The notes below the pieces were generated by a model. That model was not told the DNA's origin. It worked only from the letters and a program-made list of their open reading frames with translations, and made no database searches. Position numbers and translations under genes: made by a program. A stretch of DNA of 13,720 bases, taken from contig JACOYM010000075.1 of assembly GCA_016181905.1 (NCBI GenBank), forward strand, positions 1 through 13,720, read 5' to 3'. Numbering within the stretch: the first letter of the stretch is position 1; each line of letters opens with the position of its first letter. The stretch is from Candidatus Pacearchaeota archaeon. Its GTDB lineage: Archaea; Nanobdellota; Nanobdellia; Pacearchaeales; GW2011-AR1. Below, piece after piece: positions 1 through 7,039 of the stretch.

Positions 1-3000
1 TTATACAGCAGCAAATTCACAACAAAAAGAGAAGAAATAACCGAGCCATGCTCTGAAGATATCTGCTCTGGCATTTCTTATGACCCTGTAATTGGAATAT
101 TAACATTTAATGTTTCTCATTTCTCCTCTTTCACAACAACAAGCTCATCCTGCCCTGTAAACTACACAGACTGCAATGGGGACGGCACAGGAACAGATGT
201 TGATGGCTGCGAAAACCCATATCCAAAATGTGCCTGCTTAACCAGGGGCAGCAATTATTTTTGCACTAATTATGCCTGGTTTTATAATTATTATGGGGCT
301 AGTTATGCATGGTGTGTTGGGAGGGCATCACCTAATTCTTATTGGAGTTTTGGAAGTGTTATAGACAGCAAGGGAGAGGCAGGAGGATTCCCAGACTGCA
401 GCCAGAGCCAATACTGCTGTTTTGATTATTATTCTGATTTTATTGCCACATGCGGGAATGGGGTTTGCGATAACAGCAAGCCGTATTATGCTGAAAACAA
501 TGGAAACTGCCCAAGAGACTGCTATATAGGAGATGGTGTTTGCGATGCTAATCATGAAAATACTGCTAATGACCCAAATGACTGCTGCACAGATACAGCG
601 CAATGCAGCACACTGCAATACTGCAGCGAGAACAACATGGAAGACTGCAGCATCAAAAAGAGCTCTGAAATTTCTGGTGTTTATAATTTTAAAAATCTAA
701 CAATTGACTCAAGTGTAACGCTAAAAGCAATTGACAATCTGACAATAAATGCAGAAAACATTAAAATCTATGGAAATGTAATAGTTAATCACTCCCTGGC
801 AATTAATGCAACTAATGTTGAAATCTACGGGAAGATAGACGGAAAGCATTCAGATGAAGCATCATTTTTAGTTAACTCAAAAAGATATTATGATGTTGGC
901 TCTACAGTTGACTTTAGTGGAGAAAACGGCGTAAAAGGAAAAGATGGCATTTCTGGGGCTAATCCAACAGCTGGAGAGGATGGAACAGAGGGCAAGAGTG
1001 GAAAGCCAATAACAATAAATACAGAGATTTTTGAAGGAGGCAGCTTTATCTCTAATGGCGGCAATGGAGGCAGCGGAGGAAGAGGGGGGTCTGGCGGTTG
1101 TGTTGGCTCTACAGAACCTGAGAATTATTGTGATGGTGGATTATGCAGCTGTTCAGGCAATCCAAATGGAAAGGATGGAGGCATTGGAGGAAAAGGCGGA
1201 GATGGAGGAATTATTGCTATAAATGCAAAAATCAGCAAAGGCGCTATATCTGCAATAGCCCATGGAGGAAACGCTGGCAATGGCGGGGATGGCGGGGATG
1301 GAAGCAGAGGCCCAACAACTGGAACTTATAAAGAATCTTTTAGCTGGGGAGGAAGATATTATACTATAACCCATATTTTATACAATGGAGGTGATAGTGG
1401 CTCAGGGCGCAAAGCTGGAGAGGCTGGAAAAGGCGGGGCAATTAATATGAATTTTGACAAACACAGCTGTTCTAAAGCAGGAAATTTATCAGTAAACGGC
1501 GGAAATGGCGGCGAGGGAGGAGATGCTGGCAAGCCTTATGATGGCAGTGTTTGTTATACAAGTTTCACAAGCTCGTGTTTTCCAAATCTGCCAGGCAAGG
1601 CAGGATTAGCAGGCAAGTCTAGCAGTGGAGGAGATGCTGGGGCAATTGCAATCAATATTAATAAAAAAGATAACATCCCAGCTATAAGCAACTATCAATT
1701 TTCTGCTAATGGGGGAAATGCTGGAGATGGCGGGAATGGAGCCAAGGGGGCTTACTCTTGTTATAATAATAGGAATGGCCCATGCAGATACCCAGGATGC
1801 ACAGAGTCTTCTTTAATGGCAGATGCCACAGATGGAACAGAAGGCAGCAATGGAGGAAATGCAGGAGCTATCAATATAGATGGCCTTATAGTTGGCTGCG
1901 CTAAATTTTCTCTCAATGGCGGCAATGGGGGCAGCGGAGGAAGAGGCGGAGATGCCCAAGGAAATACCGGGTCTGGCAGTAATGCAGGCAATGGAGGAAA
2001 TGCAGGAATAATCACAGGATTAAAAGAAAGCTCATGCAAAAATACATTCAGCCTGAATGCAGGCAATGGAGGAAATGGAGGAGATGCTGGAAATTCAGCG
2101 TCTTGCTTAGCCGGGCCGCATTGTTCAGCAGGCAATATGTGTGATTTTTGCAGCTATTATTATGACCATCAAACAGGCATTTCTGGCGATGGAGGAAATG
2201 CCGGAGATGGCGGGGAAGCAGGCTCTTGCTCTGATTGCAATGCAATTGCAAAAGGTGGAGAAGGAGGAATAGCTGGAAAAAGCGGAAAAGACTATGGTGA
2301 AGGCTGTTCAGTCAGTTTAGTCAGCTCATATTGCGGCAAGCCATGCAAACCATCAGGAACAGAGGGCATAAATGGTGCTGATAAAGGCTCAGCCTCATTT
2401 ACTAACACTGCTTCTATAGTAGATAAAACCTGCCTGCAATATGACCTGAAGATTGATGGAATCAAGCCAATTCAGGTTATAGAGAACACGCCGCTTGTTT
2501 CAAACAAAAAGATGATTGTCAGGGTGGATGTTAATCTTGATTCATCTGATGTGGAAGAGCTTGAGAATGTGAATGTTCAGCTTGATTATAATGGGAATAC
2601 TTATTCATTAACAAAACCAGTAAGAAAAAAATCAAGTTACAACCTGCTTGAAGACCCTGACAGAGAGGATATTAAGCTATGCAATGATGCCTTTATTTTC
2701 AAAGACCTGCCATTGCTTCCAAAAGGGGAATATAAAATAAATGCAATAGTAGACCCAAATGATGAGTTCCTGGAGACTAATGAAGAGAATAATAATTTTG
2801 AAGGGCAAAATAAAAAACAATTAAAAATAAATCTCAAGAGCACCAATAATCTTAATTTATTGTTTATCCCAATATCAGTTCATGGAACAACTGATTCTGG
2901 CGGGGATATTCCGAGCGAGATTGATTTTACCAGGGCAACATATCCGGTTAGTGATAATGGCATAGAGGATAATTATTACAATGGGGCTATTCAGTACAAT

Positions 3001-4227
3001 GATAAAATACCTATCAGTTATTTTAAGCGTTTGGAGCTATTCAAGAAAATAAATAAAGCAGGCATGCTCTATTTTGCTTCACTAAATGCGCCATTTGATG
3101 CCAGTTACACCAGGTTTATTGGCTATGTTCCATTAACTGCATTTGTGCCAGGCGAAGGCGCTAGTGTTGTTTTGGAAGCTGCAGGTTACCAGGATATATT
3201 TAGCAGCACAGCAATTCTGGCTACAATCTCGCCAGGCACTATTGCGCATGAATTAGGGCATTCTTTTGGCTTGTACAACTGGCAGGAGGAATATGAGCAG
3301 CCATTCTCCCCGCCAAATGGAAAGATAATAAAAAACCTTAATATCTACAGGTCTGATAGGCTAGCATCTGGCTTTGACAGGTGTGAATATACCTTGAGCC
3401 ATATTGAGCAGAGCGCATCCCACAATGAAAAAATAGCTTTTATGGGAACAGGCCAGGCAGGATACAACCCCATTTGGGCAGATGGGGCAGATTATACACA
3501 TTTATACAACAGGTTTATAGACAAAGTGAATGACCCTCATTTGCTTTTGATAAGCGGCATGTTATACAAAAATGGCAGTGTAGAGATTGAGACAATGTAT
3601 CCGCTAAAAGAAGGCGTCTCACATGTAATGTCTGGAGGAAATGAATCAGCATATTCTATAGAGCTGATATCAGAAAGCGGGAAATTATTAAATAAAATAG
3701 AGTTTAACCCCTTTAATGCATATGAAAAAACAAGGTTTAAGGAAGAGGTGGATAAGCTTGGCAGCTTTCCATTTGCATTTGCAATTGATTATCCAATTGA
3801 CTTGAAAAAGGTATTAATTAAATATAATGGGAATACAGCCAAAGAATTAGTCAAGAGCGCGAAAGCTCCGGAGGTTAAAATTATCGCATTAAACAAAAAC
3901 TTTATTAAATGGAAAAGCATAGATATTGACAGCAAAAATCTATCTTACATAATTGCAATATTTGATGAAAACAACAAGATTGTCCATTTGGATTATGACA
4001 TTAAAGATACAGAATACAAACTTAATCTTCCAGAAGGAACATACAAAATTGACATTATAGCATCAGATAATTTTAACATAGGAAAGGACTCTTCAGCTGT
4101 TACAATAAAAAATGCAGCAGCAGGTTTAGATAATTGCAAGGATAATGGCATACACTTGGGCAATGCTAAACCAGACTGCCATGCAGACCAAGGCCAGAAT
4201 AAATCAGAGAATAAGGAGAAAATATAA
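1..4227 (+). CDS. Giant secreted Cys- and Gly-rich protein with HELGH metalloprotease-like domain (5'-truncated by window)
   Basis: The frame is open from base 1 with no stop, so the ATG at 637 is internal; 1408 residues are visible and the true start lies upstream. Domains in visible numbering: end of a beta-rich domain (about 1-45); Cys-rich motifs of the types DCNGDG..DGCE (about 57-70) and CGNGVCD...NCPRDC (about 155-180); seven Gly-rich modules (about 346-804); a CARDB-like adhesion domain (about 812-945); a protease-like domain (about 948-1180) with HELGHSFGLYNWQEEY starting at H1083 and a possible Met-turn FMG at M1148; a C-terminal module from about 1181 and an Ig/FN3-like sandwich (about 1289-1370). 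H1083, E1084 and H1087 fit zinc binding and catalysis. The usual third metzincin ligand position is Asn1093; E1096/E1097 could substitute, as in HExxH...DEY proteases. No C-terminal membrane anchor is seen. Secretion and surface location are inferred from composition and Cys richness, because the signal peptide is outside the window. Confidence 0.85.
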   Translation, partial: LYSSKFTTKREEITEPCSEDICSGISYDPVIGILTFNVSHFSSFTTTSSSCPVNYTDCNGDGTGTDVDGCENPYPKCACLTRGSNYFCTNYAWFYNYYGASYAWCVGRASPNSYWSFGSVIDSKGEAGGFPDCSQSQYCCFDYYSDFIATCGNGVCDNSKPYYAENNGNCPRDCYIGDGVCDANHENTANDPNDCCTDTAQCSTLQYCSENNMEDCSIKKSSEISGVYNFKNLTIDSSVTLKAIDNLTINAENIKIYGNVIVNHSLAINATNVEIYGKIDGKHSDEASFLVNSKRYYDVGSTVDFSGENGVKGKDGISGANPTAGEDGTEGKSGKPITINTEIFEGGSFISNGGNGGSGGRGGSGGCVGSTEPENYCDGGLCSCSGNPNGKDGGIGGKGGDGGIIAINAKISKGAISAIAHGGNAGNGGDGGDGSRGPTTGTYKESFSWGGRYYTITHILYNGGDSGSGRKAGEAGKGGAINMNFDKHSCSKAGNLSVNGGNGGEGGDAGKPYDGSVCYTSFTSSCFPNLPGKAGLAGKSSSGGDAGAIAININKKDNIPAISNYQFSANGGNAGDGGNGAKGAYSCYNNRNGPCRYPGCTESSLMADATDGTEGSNGGNAGAINIDGLIVGCAKFSLNGGNGGSGGRGGDAQGNTGSGSNAGNGGNAGIITGLKESSCKNTFSLNAGNGGNGGDAGNSASCLAGPHCSAGNMCDFCSYYYDHQTGISGDGGNAGDGGEAGSCSDCNAIAKGGEGGIAGKSGKDYGEGCSVSLVSSYCGKPCKPSGTEGINGADKGSASFTNTASIVDKTCLQYDLKIDGIKPIQVIENTPLVSNKKMIVRVDVNLDSSDVEELENVNVQLDYNGNTYSLTKPVRKKSSYNLLEDPDREDIKLCNDAFIFKDLPLLPKGEYKINAIVDPNDEFLETNEENNNFEGQNKKQLKINLKSTNNLNLLFIPISVHGTTDSGGDIPSEIDFTRATYPVSDNGIEDNYYNGAIQYNDKIPISYFKRLELFKKINKAGMLYFASLNAPFDASYTRFIGYVPLTAFVPGEGASVVLEAAGYQDIFSSTAILATISPGTIAHELGHSFGLYNWQEEYEQPFSPPNGKIIKNLNIYRSDRLASGFDRCEYTLSHIEQSASHNEKIAFMGTGQAGYNPIWADGADYTHLYNRFIDKVNDPHLLLISGMLYKNGSVEIETMYPLKEGVSHVMSGGNESAYSIELISESGKLLNKIEFNPFNAYEKTRFKEEVDKLGSFPFAFAIDYPIDLKKVLIKYNGNTAKELVKSAKAPEVKIIALNKNFIKWKSIDIDSKNLSYIIAIFDENNKIVHLDYDIKDTEYKLNLPEGTYKIDIIASDNFNIGKDSSAVTIKNAAAGLDNCKDNGIHLGNAKPDCHADQGQNKSENKEKI
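1036..2412 (+). repeat. Seven degenerate Gly-rich modules inside the giant protein gene
   Basis: Modules start near 1036, 1237, 1474, 1687, 1891, 2026 and 2239. Most begin with a short beta-strand-like stretch (FSLNGG, FSANGG, LSVNGG, FISNGG), continue with Gly-rich runs such as GGNGGSGGRGG or GGNAGDGG, then a variable insert that often holds Cys pairs, and end with a second strand-like stretch (GAIAINI, GAINID, GAINMN). At DNA level, 1054-1085 and 1915-1946 are 31/32 identical, 861 bases apart. The plus strand is purine-rich here, which creates long Pro-rich shadow frames on the minus strand. Confidence 0.85.
4213..4218 (+). promoter_or_regulatory. Shine-Dalgarno-like AAGGAG for the GspG-like gene
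   Basis: AAGGAG lies 14 bases before the ATG at 4233, inside the last codons of the preceding gene. The spacing is longer than ideal. No BRE/TATA element precedes this gene, so it is probably translated from the transcript of the giant protein gene. Confidence 0.4.
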
Positions 4228-4232
4228 CAAAA

Positions 4233-4835
4233 ATGAAACCATATAAAATACTTGCATGGAGCCTGCCTTTAATAGTCTTTGGAACATTGGCATTGCAAAG
4301 ATTGGGGGTCTTCAAAGATATTGGCGCCCAGAAAAGAATGGTCTTTTCAGCTGTAAACTCAATAATAGACTATAAATTCAATGATATATCCCATGAATTA
4401 AGAAGATTTTATGCAAAGAAAGATAAATATCCAGAGGACTTAAGTGAGCTGGAATTATTCATTAATGAAAATAAGATGTACAGCGCTGAAATCTTGCATG
4501 ACCCGTTTGCTGGAATATACCCTTACACAATAGGCGTTAAGAAGGCAGCTGCCAGAGAAGAGTTTGATGAAATAATGAGAACCAGGAAAAAAGAGCCATT
4601 CCGATATGAAAGAACTTCTCCTGATGAATGTTATGTATGGAGCTATGGCCCTGATGGAGACAATGACAAGCATTTAAAGGAATACAATCCTAAAAATGGC
4701 TGGAAAAGTGATGGGGATATGACATTGCATTCTAAAAGTGAGGGTGATGCTATAATATCAGATTTGGGCGGTAAAACATCAAGATATAAGCGCATCTTCC
4801 GCCGTGGAGAGCCAGTATACACATTTGTTAAATAA
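4233..4835 (+). CDS. GspG-like (type II secretion major pseudopilin-like) membrane-anchored protein
   Basis: A 200-residue protein with one N-terminal hydrophobic helix (about residues 7-22) and a soluble domain resembling the C-terminal part of GspG-type pseudopilins: YPEDLSEL (66-73), DPF (90-92), and YVWSYGPDGDND (134-145), the latter matching the Y-V-x-S-x-G-x-D-G signature and its acidic Ca2+-binding loop. It lacks the usual prepilin peptidase site (Gly followed by hydrophobics and Glu at +5), so it is more likely a membrane-tethered relative than a processed pilin; that is inference. It starts 5 bases after the stop of the giant protein gene, so the two are probably co-transcribed and may act together at the cell surface. 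It converges on the pilin-like gene, with 30 bases between the stops. Confidence 0.6.
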   Translation: MKPYKILAWSLPLIVFGTLALQRLGVFKDIGAQKRMVFSAVNSIIDYKFNDISHELRRFYAKKDKYPEDLSELELFINENKMYSAEILHDPFAGIYPYTIGVKKAAAREEFDEIMRTRKKEPFRYERTSPDECYVWSYGPDGDNDKHLKEYNPKNGWKSDGDMTLHSKSEGDAIISDLGGKTSRYKRIFRRGEPVYTFVK

Positions 4836-4865
4836 GCCTGAAAATTAAAATATCTTGTTATATGC

Positions 4866-5435
4866 CTAGCACATCGCGCTTCTCAAGAATCCTACCCTGC
4901 GGATGCTGAAATCCAAATCCTGCGTGGAGATAAGGCTTCCGCTCTTCCTTGCCTCTATTTTAATCTGCAGATTCTGTTCGTCAGCATTTTTTGGTATGTC
5001 TAATCTTAGCACCTTCTTTGGCAATTCATCTCCTGGCGAGATTGCGCCATTCCAAACCAATCCTCCTTGAACCCAGCTGTCAACATCTGTTGTGCCGCTT
5101 CCTGTCATGTCTATTGCAGAGATAGTATAATCTGCCTGTGTAGGGGCATTAACTGCGCAGTATACTATGTTCAATCTTCCAGGAACTAATGTAATTGGCT
5201 CGCCCTCGCTCCCTATGCAAACAACCTCTCCGCCTGTTGTCTGGAACAATCTGTTCATCTCTCCTTTTATCTTGTCATTTATCTCTCCAGTCAATCCTAT
5301 TGCAGAGCACATAATCGTTCTAACTAAAACCAGGCCAAGTATAAGCATAGTTACAGCAATGACAACTACGACAATTGTTCCTATGCTCAACTCCATTGCT
5401 GACCTCTTTGTGTTTAACATTTTTACATCAGTCAT
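4866..5435 (-). CDS. Pilin/archaellin-like protein with class III signal peptide
   Basis: This 189-residue protein begins with a short basic leader containing KRSAMELS (residues 10-17), followed by a long hydrophobic helix (about 18-38). This is the arrangement of archaeal class III signal peptides cleaved by a PibD/FlaK-type peptidase. Cleavage probably falls around residues 12-14, keeping E15 near the mature N-terminus. The rest is a beta-rich domain with a possible disulfide (C68, C93) and a C-terminal Cys. Its ATG overlaps the TGA of the upstream gene (ATGA at 5435-5432 on the minus strand), which suggests translational coupling; no Shine-Dalgarno motif or promoter is seen just upstream. 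A second Met at residue 6 is an alternative start. Similar proteins are frequent in DPANN genomes and their exact filament role is unknown. Confidence 0.7.
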   Translation of the reverse strand: MTDVKMLNTKRSAMELSIGTIVVVVIAVTMLILGLVLVRTIMCSAIGLTGEINDKIKGEMNRLFQTTGGEVVCIGSEGEPITLVPGRLNIVYCAVNAPTQADYTISAIDMTGSGTTDVDSWVQGGLVWNGAISPGDELPKKVLRLDIPKNADEQNLQIKIEARKSGSLISTQDLDFSIRRVGFLRSAMC

Positions 5436-5785
5436 CCAACATTAAGATTGCCTAACTGCCCTGCTCCTAACCCGCTTGCAGCAGACTGCAGTTTCTGCAG
5501 CTCAATTATTGCCTGCTTAACCAAGACTACAAGCCACCATGTCACAAGCACTCCAAGAATTATTCCTATAATGCTTAAAATTATTCCTGCCATTCCCAAG
5601 CCAGTTCTCTTGCCTGCCTGTTGTTTTATGCTCAATGCCAGCCCCACAATGCCAAAGATAATTGCAGCAATTGGCAAAAGTGTTATGTTCACCCCAATGC
5701 TTAGCATAATGCTGGCTACCCCAAAAACAAATCCAGCAATTCCGTAAGCCTCTCCTGTATACTTCTTTTTTTCTAACTTCGCCAT
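5432..5785 (-). CDS. Small DUF4190-like membrane protein
   Basis: A 117-residue protein with a basic N-terminus (MAKLEKKKY) and three probable membrane helices: about 13-33 (G-I-A-G-F-V-F-G), 34-53, and 62-88, which ends in a Trp pair. The Gly-rich small-residue helices and the short Lys/Arg loop at 54-61 resemble DUF4190 proteins, whose function is unknown. It is the first gene of a two-gene unit with the pilin-like gene, overlapping it by 4 bases. It has both a good Shine-Dalgarno sequence and a BRE/TATA element, so it is probably expressed from a leadered mRNA with about 20 untranslated bases. The coupling suggests a joint envelope role with the pilin-like protein, which is inference. Confidence 0.6.
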   Translation of the reverse strand: MAKLEKKKYTGEAYGIAGFVFGVASIMLSIGVNITLLPIAAIIFGIVGLALSIKQQAGKRTGLGMAGIILSIIGIILGVLVTWWLVVLVKQAIIELQKLQSAASGLGAGQLGNLNVG

Positions 5786-5790
5786 TTAAA

Positions 5791-5797
5791 TCTCCTC
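5791..5797 (-). promoter_or_regulatory. Shine-Dalgarno GAGGAGA for the DUF4190-like gene
   Basis: On the minus strand the bases read GAGGAGA, ending five bases before the ATG at 5785. This is the clearest ribosome binding site in the window and fits a leadered transcript, unlike most first genes here. Confidence 0.7.
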
Positions 5798-5825
5798 TTT
5801 TATTATCTATCCTTAGTTTTTTGCA

Positions 5826-5837
5826 TTTATAAAGCTT
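5826..5837 (-). promoter_or_regulatory. BRE/TATA promoter for the DUF4190-like/pilin-like unit
   Basis: The minus strand reads AAGCTTTATAAA, identical over 12 bases to the element that serves the divergent LemA gene. Its last A is 41 bases before the ATG at 5785. With the usual archaeal spacing, transcription would start about 20 bases before the ATG, leaving room for the Shine-Dalgarno at 5791-5797. Confidence 0.65.
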
Positions 5838-5910
5838 ACTGATATCTTTTTGCCAGCGATATTGTTTTTTTATCTTGCTGCCCGCAATATTGCTAAAAAA
5901 CTCCGATAAA

Positions 5911-5922
5911 AAGCTTTATAAA
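5911..5922 (+). promoter_or_regulatory. BRE/TATA promoter for the LemA-family gene
   Basis: AAGCTTTATAAA ends 22 bases before the ATG at 5944, so transcription should begin at or next to the start codon (leaderless). A second CTTTATAAA follows immediately (5923-5931). The element lies inside the longest possible open frame, which argues against the far-upstream TTG start at 5875. Confidence 0.65.
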
Positions 5923-5943
5923 CTTTATAAAATGTATGCTATC

Positions 5944-6498
5944 ATGCCATTTATAGCTTGGTTGGTAGTTGCAATTGTTGTCTTGATTGTTTTAATGTTC
6001 ATTAATTATTTTAATAAATTTGTGATTCTTGGGAATAGGATAGACAACAGCCTTGCGCAGATAGATGTTCAGCTTAGGAAAAGAGCAGAGCTTGTGCCAA
6101 ACTTAATAGAGACAGTGAAGGGCTATGCAAAGCATGAGAAAGGCATCATAACAGAAGTGACAAATGCAAGAAAAGCGCTGTTGGGAGCAAAAGACATAAC
6201 ATCAAGGGTTAAGGCAGGCAACCAGCTTCAGCAGGCATTAAAGAGCATCTTTGCCCTTGCAGAGAATTATCCTAACCTTAAGGCAAATGAGAATTTCCTG
6301 CAGCTGCAGCAAGAGCTTGCAGCAATAGAGGACAAGGTGGCATATGCAAGGCAGTTCTACAACGACAGCATTCTTGATTATAATAATTCTGTAAAGAGCT
6401 TCCCAGGAAATATCTTTGCTGGCATATACAACAGGCAGGAAAAGAAATTTCTGGAAATTCCTGCAGAATCAAGGGCTGTGCCAAAGGTGAGCTTTTAG
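5944..6498 (+). CDS. lemA: LemA-family membrane protein
   Basis: From the ATG at 5944 the protein has 184 residues, the usual LemA length. It has one N-terminal membrane helix (about 3-22) and then a long helical domain with the family signature: NRIDNSLAQIDVQL followed by a basic pair and LVPNLIETVKGYAKHE. The end carries the typical short amphipathic tail with IPAESRAVPKVSF. LemA proteins are single-pass envelope proteins of helical-bundle fold; their molecular role is not well defined. The start was chosen because AAGCTTTATAAA ends exactly 22 bases upstream; the ATG at 5932 (four residues longer) is possible, while the TTG at 5875 precedes the promoter. It is divergent from the DUF4190-like gene and convergent with the winged-helix gene, 27 bases away. 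Confidence 0.88.
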   Translation: MPFIAWLVVAIVVLIVLMFINYFNKFVILGNRIDNSLAQIDVQLRKRAELVPNLIETVKGYAKHEKGIITEVTNARKALLGAKDITSRVKAGNQLQQALKSIFALAENYPNLKANENFLQLQQELAAIEDKVAYARQFYNDSILDYNNSVKSFPGNIFAGIYNRQEKKFLEIPAESRAVPKVSF

Positions 6499-6525
6499 TT
6501 CAAGAGCGAGTTGAGCTTTCAATCA

Positions 6526-6852
6526 TTAAGCATGAATTAATTCTTCTTCTGGCAATATATTTTTCTTAGTCAAAATCCAGTCAAGCTTAACCAAATTCTT
6601 GACAAAAGAATTTTCCAAATTAAGCTTAAAGTAATCAGACTTGCCTATCCTTCGGGTTTTGCAGACAATTCCGGATTTAATAAAGTAGGGGAAAAAGACT
6701 TTCAGGGAGTTATAGCTTACATTGCTGTTTCTTGCTATTTCAGTTAGAGGATAGTCAAAAAAATGAAATGATATCAAAAAGTCAAGAACTCTCAATTTGG
6801 GGGTATCCCCAAACTGCATAAGGGAAAAACTTTTGTTTTCTTTAGCTTTCAT
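6526..6852 (-). CDS. Small winged-helix DNA-binding protein
   Basis: A 108-residue protein with the layout of archaeal single-domain winged-helix regulators: FGDTPKLRVLDFLI (14-27), a helix-turn-helix covering about 35-60 (PLTEIARNSNVSYNSLKVFF), a wing with basic residues (about 61-77, TRRIGKSDYFKL), then a C-terminal helix that may mediate dimerisation. It starts three bases after the stop of the 55-residue gene and has no clear Shine-Dalgarno motif, so it probably belongs to the ATPase unit. Two TATA-like stretches inside the upstream small gene (6915-6926 and 6874-6885) could give it its own transcript. A likely role is control of its own unit, but the target is not visible. An alternative start is the Met at residue 12. 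Confidence 0.7.
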   Translation of the reverse strand: MKAKENKSFSLMQFGDTPKLRVLDFLISFHFFDYPLTEIARNSNVSYNSLKVFFPYFIKSGIVCKTRRIGKSDYFKLNLENSFVKNLVKLDWILTKKNILPEEELIHA

Positions 6853-6855
6853 TTT

Positions 6856-7023
6856 CTATAATTGAGAATCTATTATTATATTCTGCTGCATGCTCCACTC
6901 CCTGTCTGAATGTGTTTTTATATAGCCAACCCAGAAGTCTATGAACTTAAGCCTTTCCTGAAGATTTACCTGCCTTTCTTCTTTAAGTTGTTTGGCGTCT
7001 ATTTTTATGTCTCTGGCTTCCAT
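6856..7023 (-). CDS. 55-residue conserved-looking protein between ATPase and regulator genes
   Basis: A complete short frame, ATG at 7023 to TAG at 6856. It is charged and helical in its first half (MEARDIKIDAKQLKEERQVN), followed by LQERLKFIDFW, a YIKTHSDREWS segment and a QQNIIIDSQL tail. I recall similar small archaeal proteins with a WS..QQ..IID ending next to regulators, but I cannot name a family or function. Support for it being real: sense coding across the whole gap between its neighbours, an AGGAT Shine-Dalgarno motif five bases before the ATG (7029-7033), and tight packing (16 bases after the ATPase stop, three bases before the next start). It may be a partner or antitoxin-like cofactor of the winged-helix protein; this is inference. 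Confidence 0.7.
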   Translation of the reverse strand: MEARDIKIDAKQLKEERQVNLQERLKFIDFWVGYIKTHSDREWSMQQNIIIDSQL

Positions 7024-7028
7024 CTTAT

Positions 7029-7033
7029 ATCCT
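7029..7033 (-). promoter_or_regulatory. Shine-Dalgarno-like AGGAT for the 55-residue gene
   Basis: On the minus strand, GCAGGAT lies five bases before the ATG at 7023, in the 16-base gap after the ATPase stop. No BRE/TATA element is found at the usual distance, so the small gene is probably translated from the ATPase transcript. Confidence 0.45.
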
Positions 7034-7039
7034 GCTTAT

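Noticed and set aside
637..639. ATG as the start of the large secreted protein
   Set aside because: The frame stays open to base 1, with recognisable Cys-rich motifs upstream in the same frame.
1761..2135. Minus-strand Pro-rich frame of 124 codons
   Set aside because: It is the antisense of the Gly-rich modules (GGN codons read backwards give Pro); no start signal or domain.
5875..5943. TTG-started extension of the LemA gene
   Set aside because: It contains the promoter element (5911-5922) and would add residues ahead of the normal N-terminal helix.
6497..6517. Small 7-bp hairpin (one G-U pair) at the LemA stop as a terminator
   Set aside because: Short, with no T-run; too weak to call.
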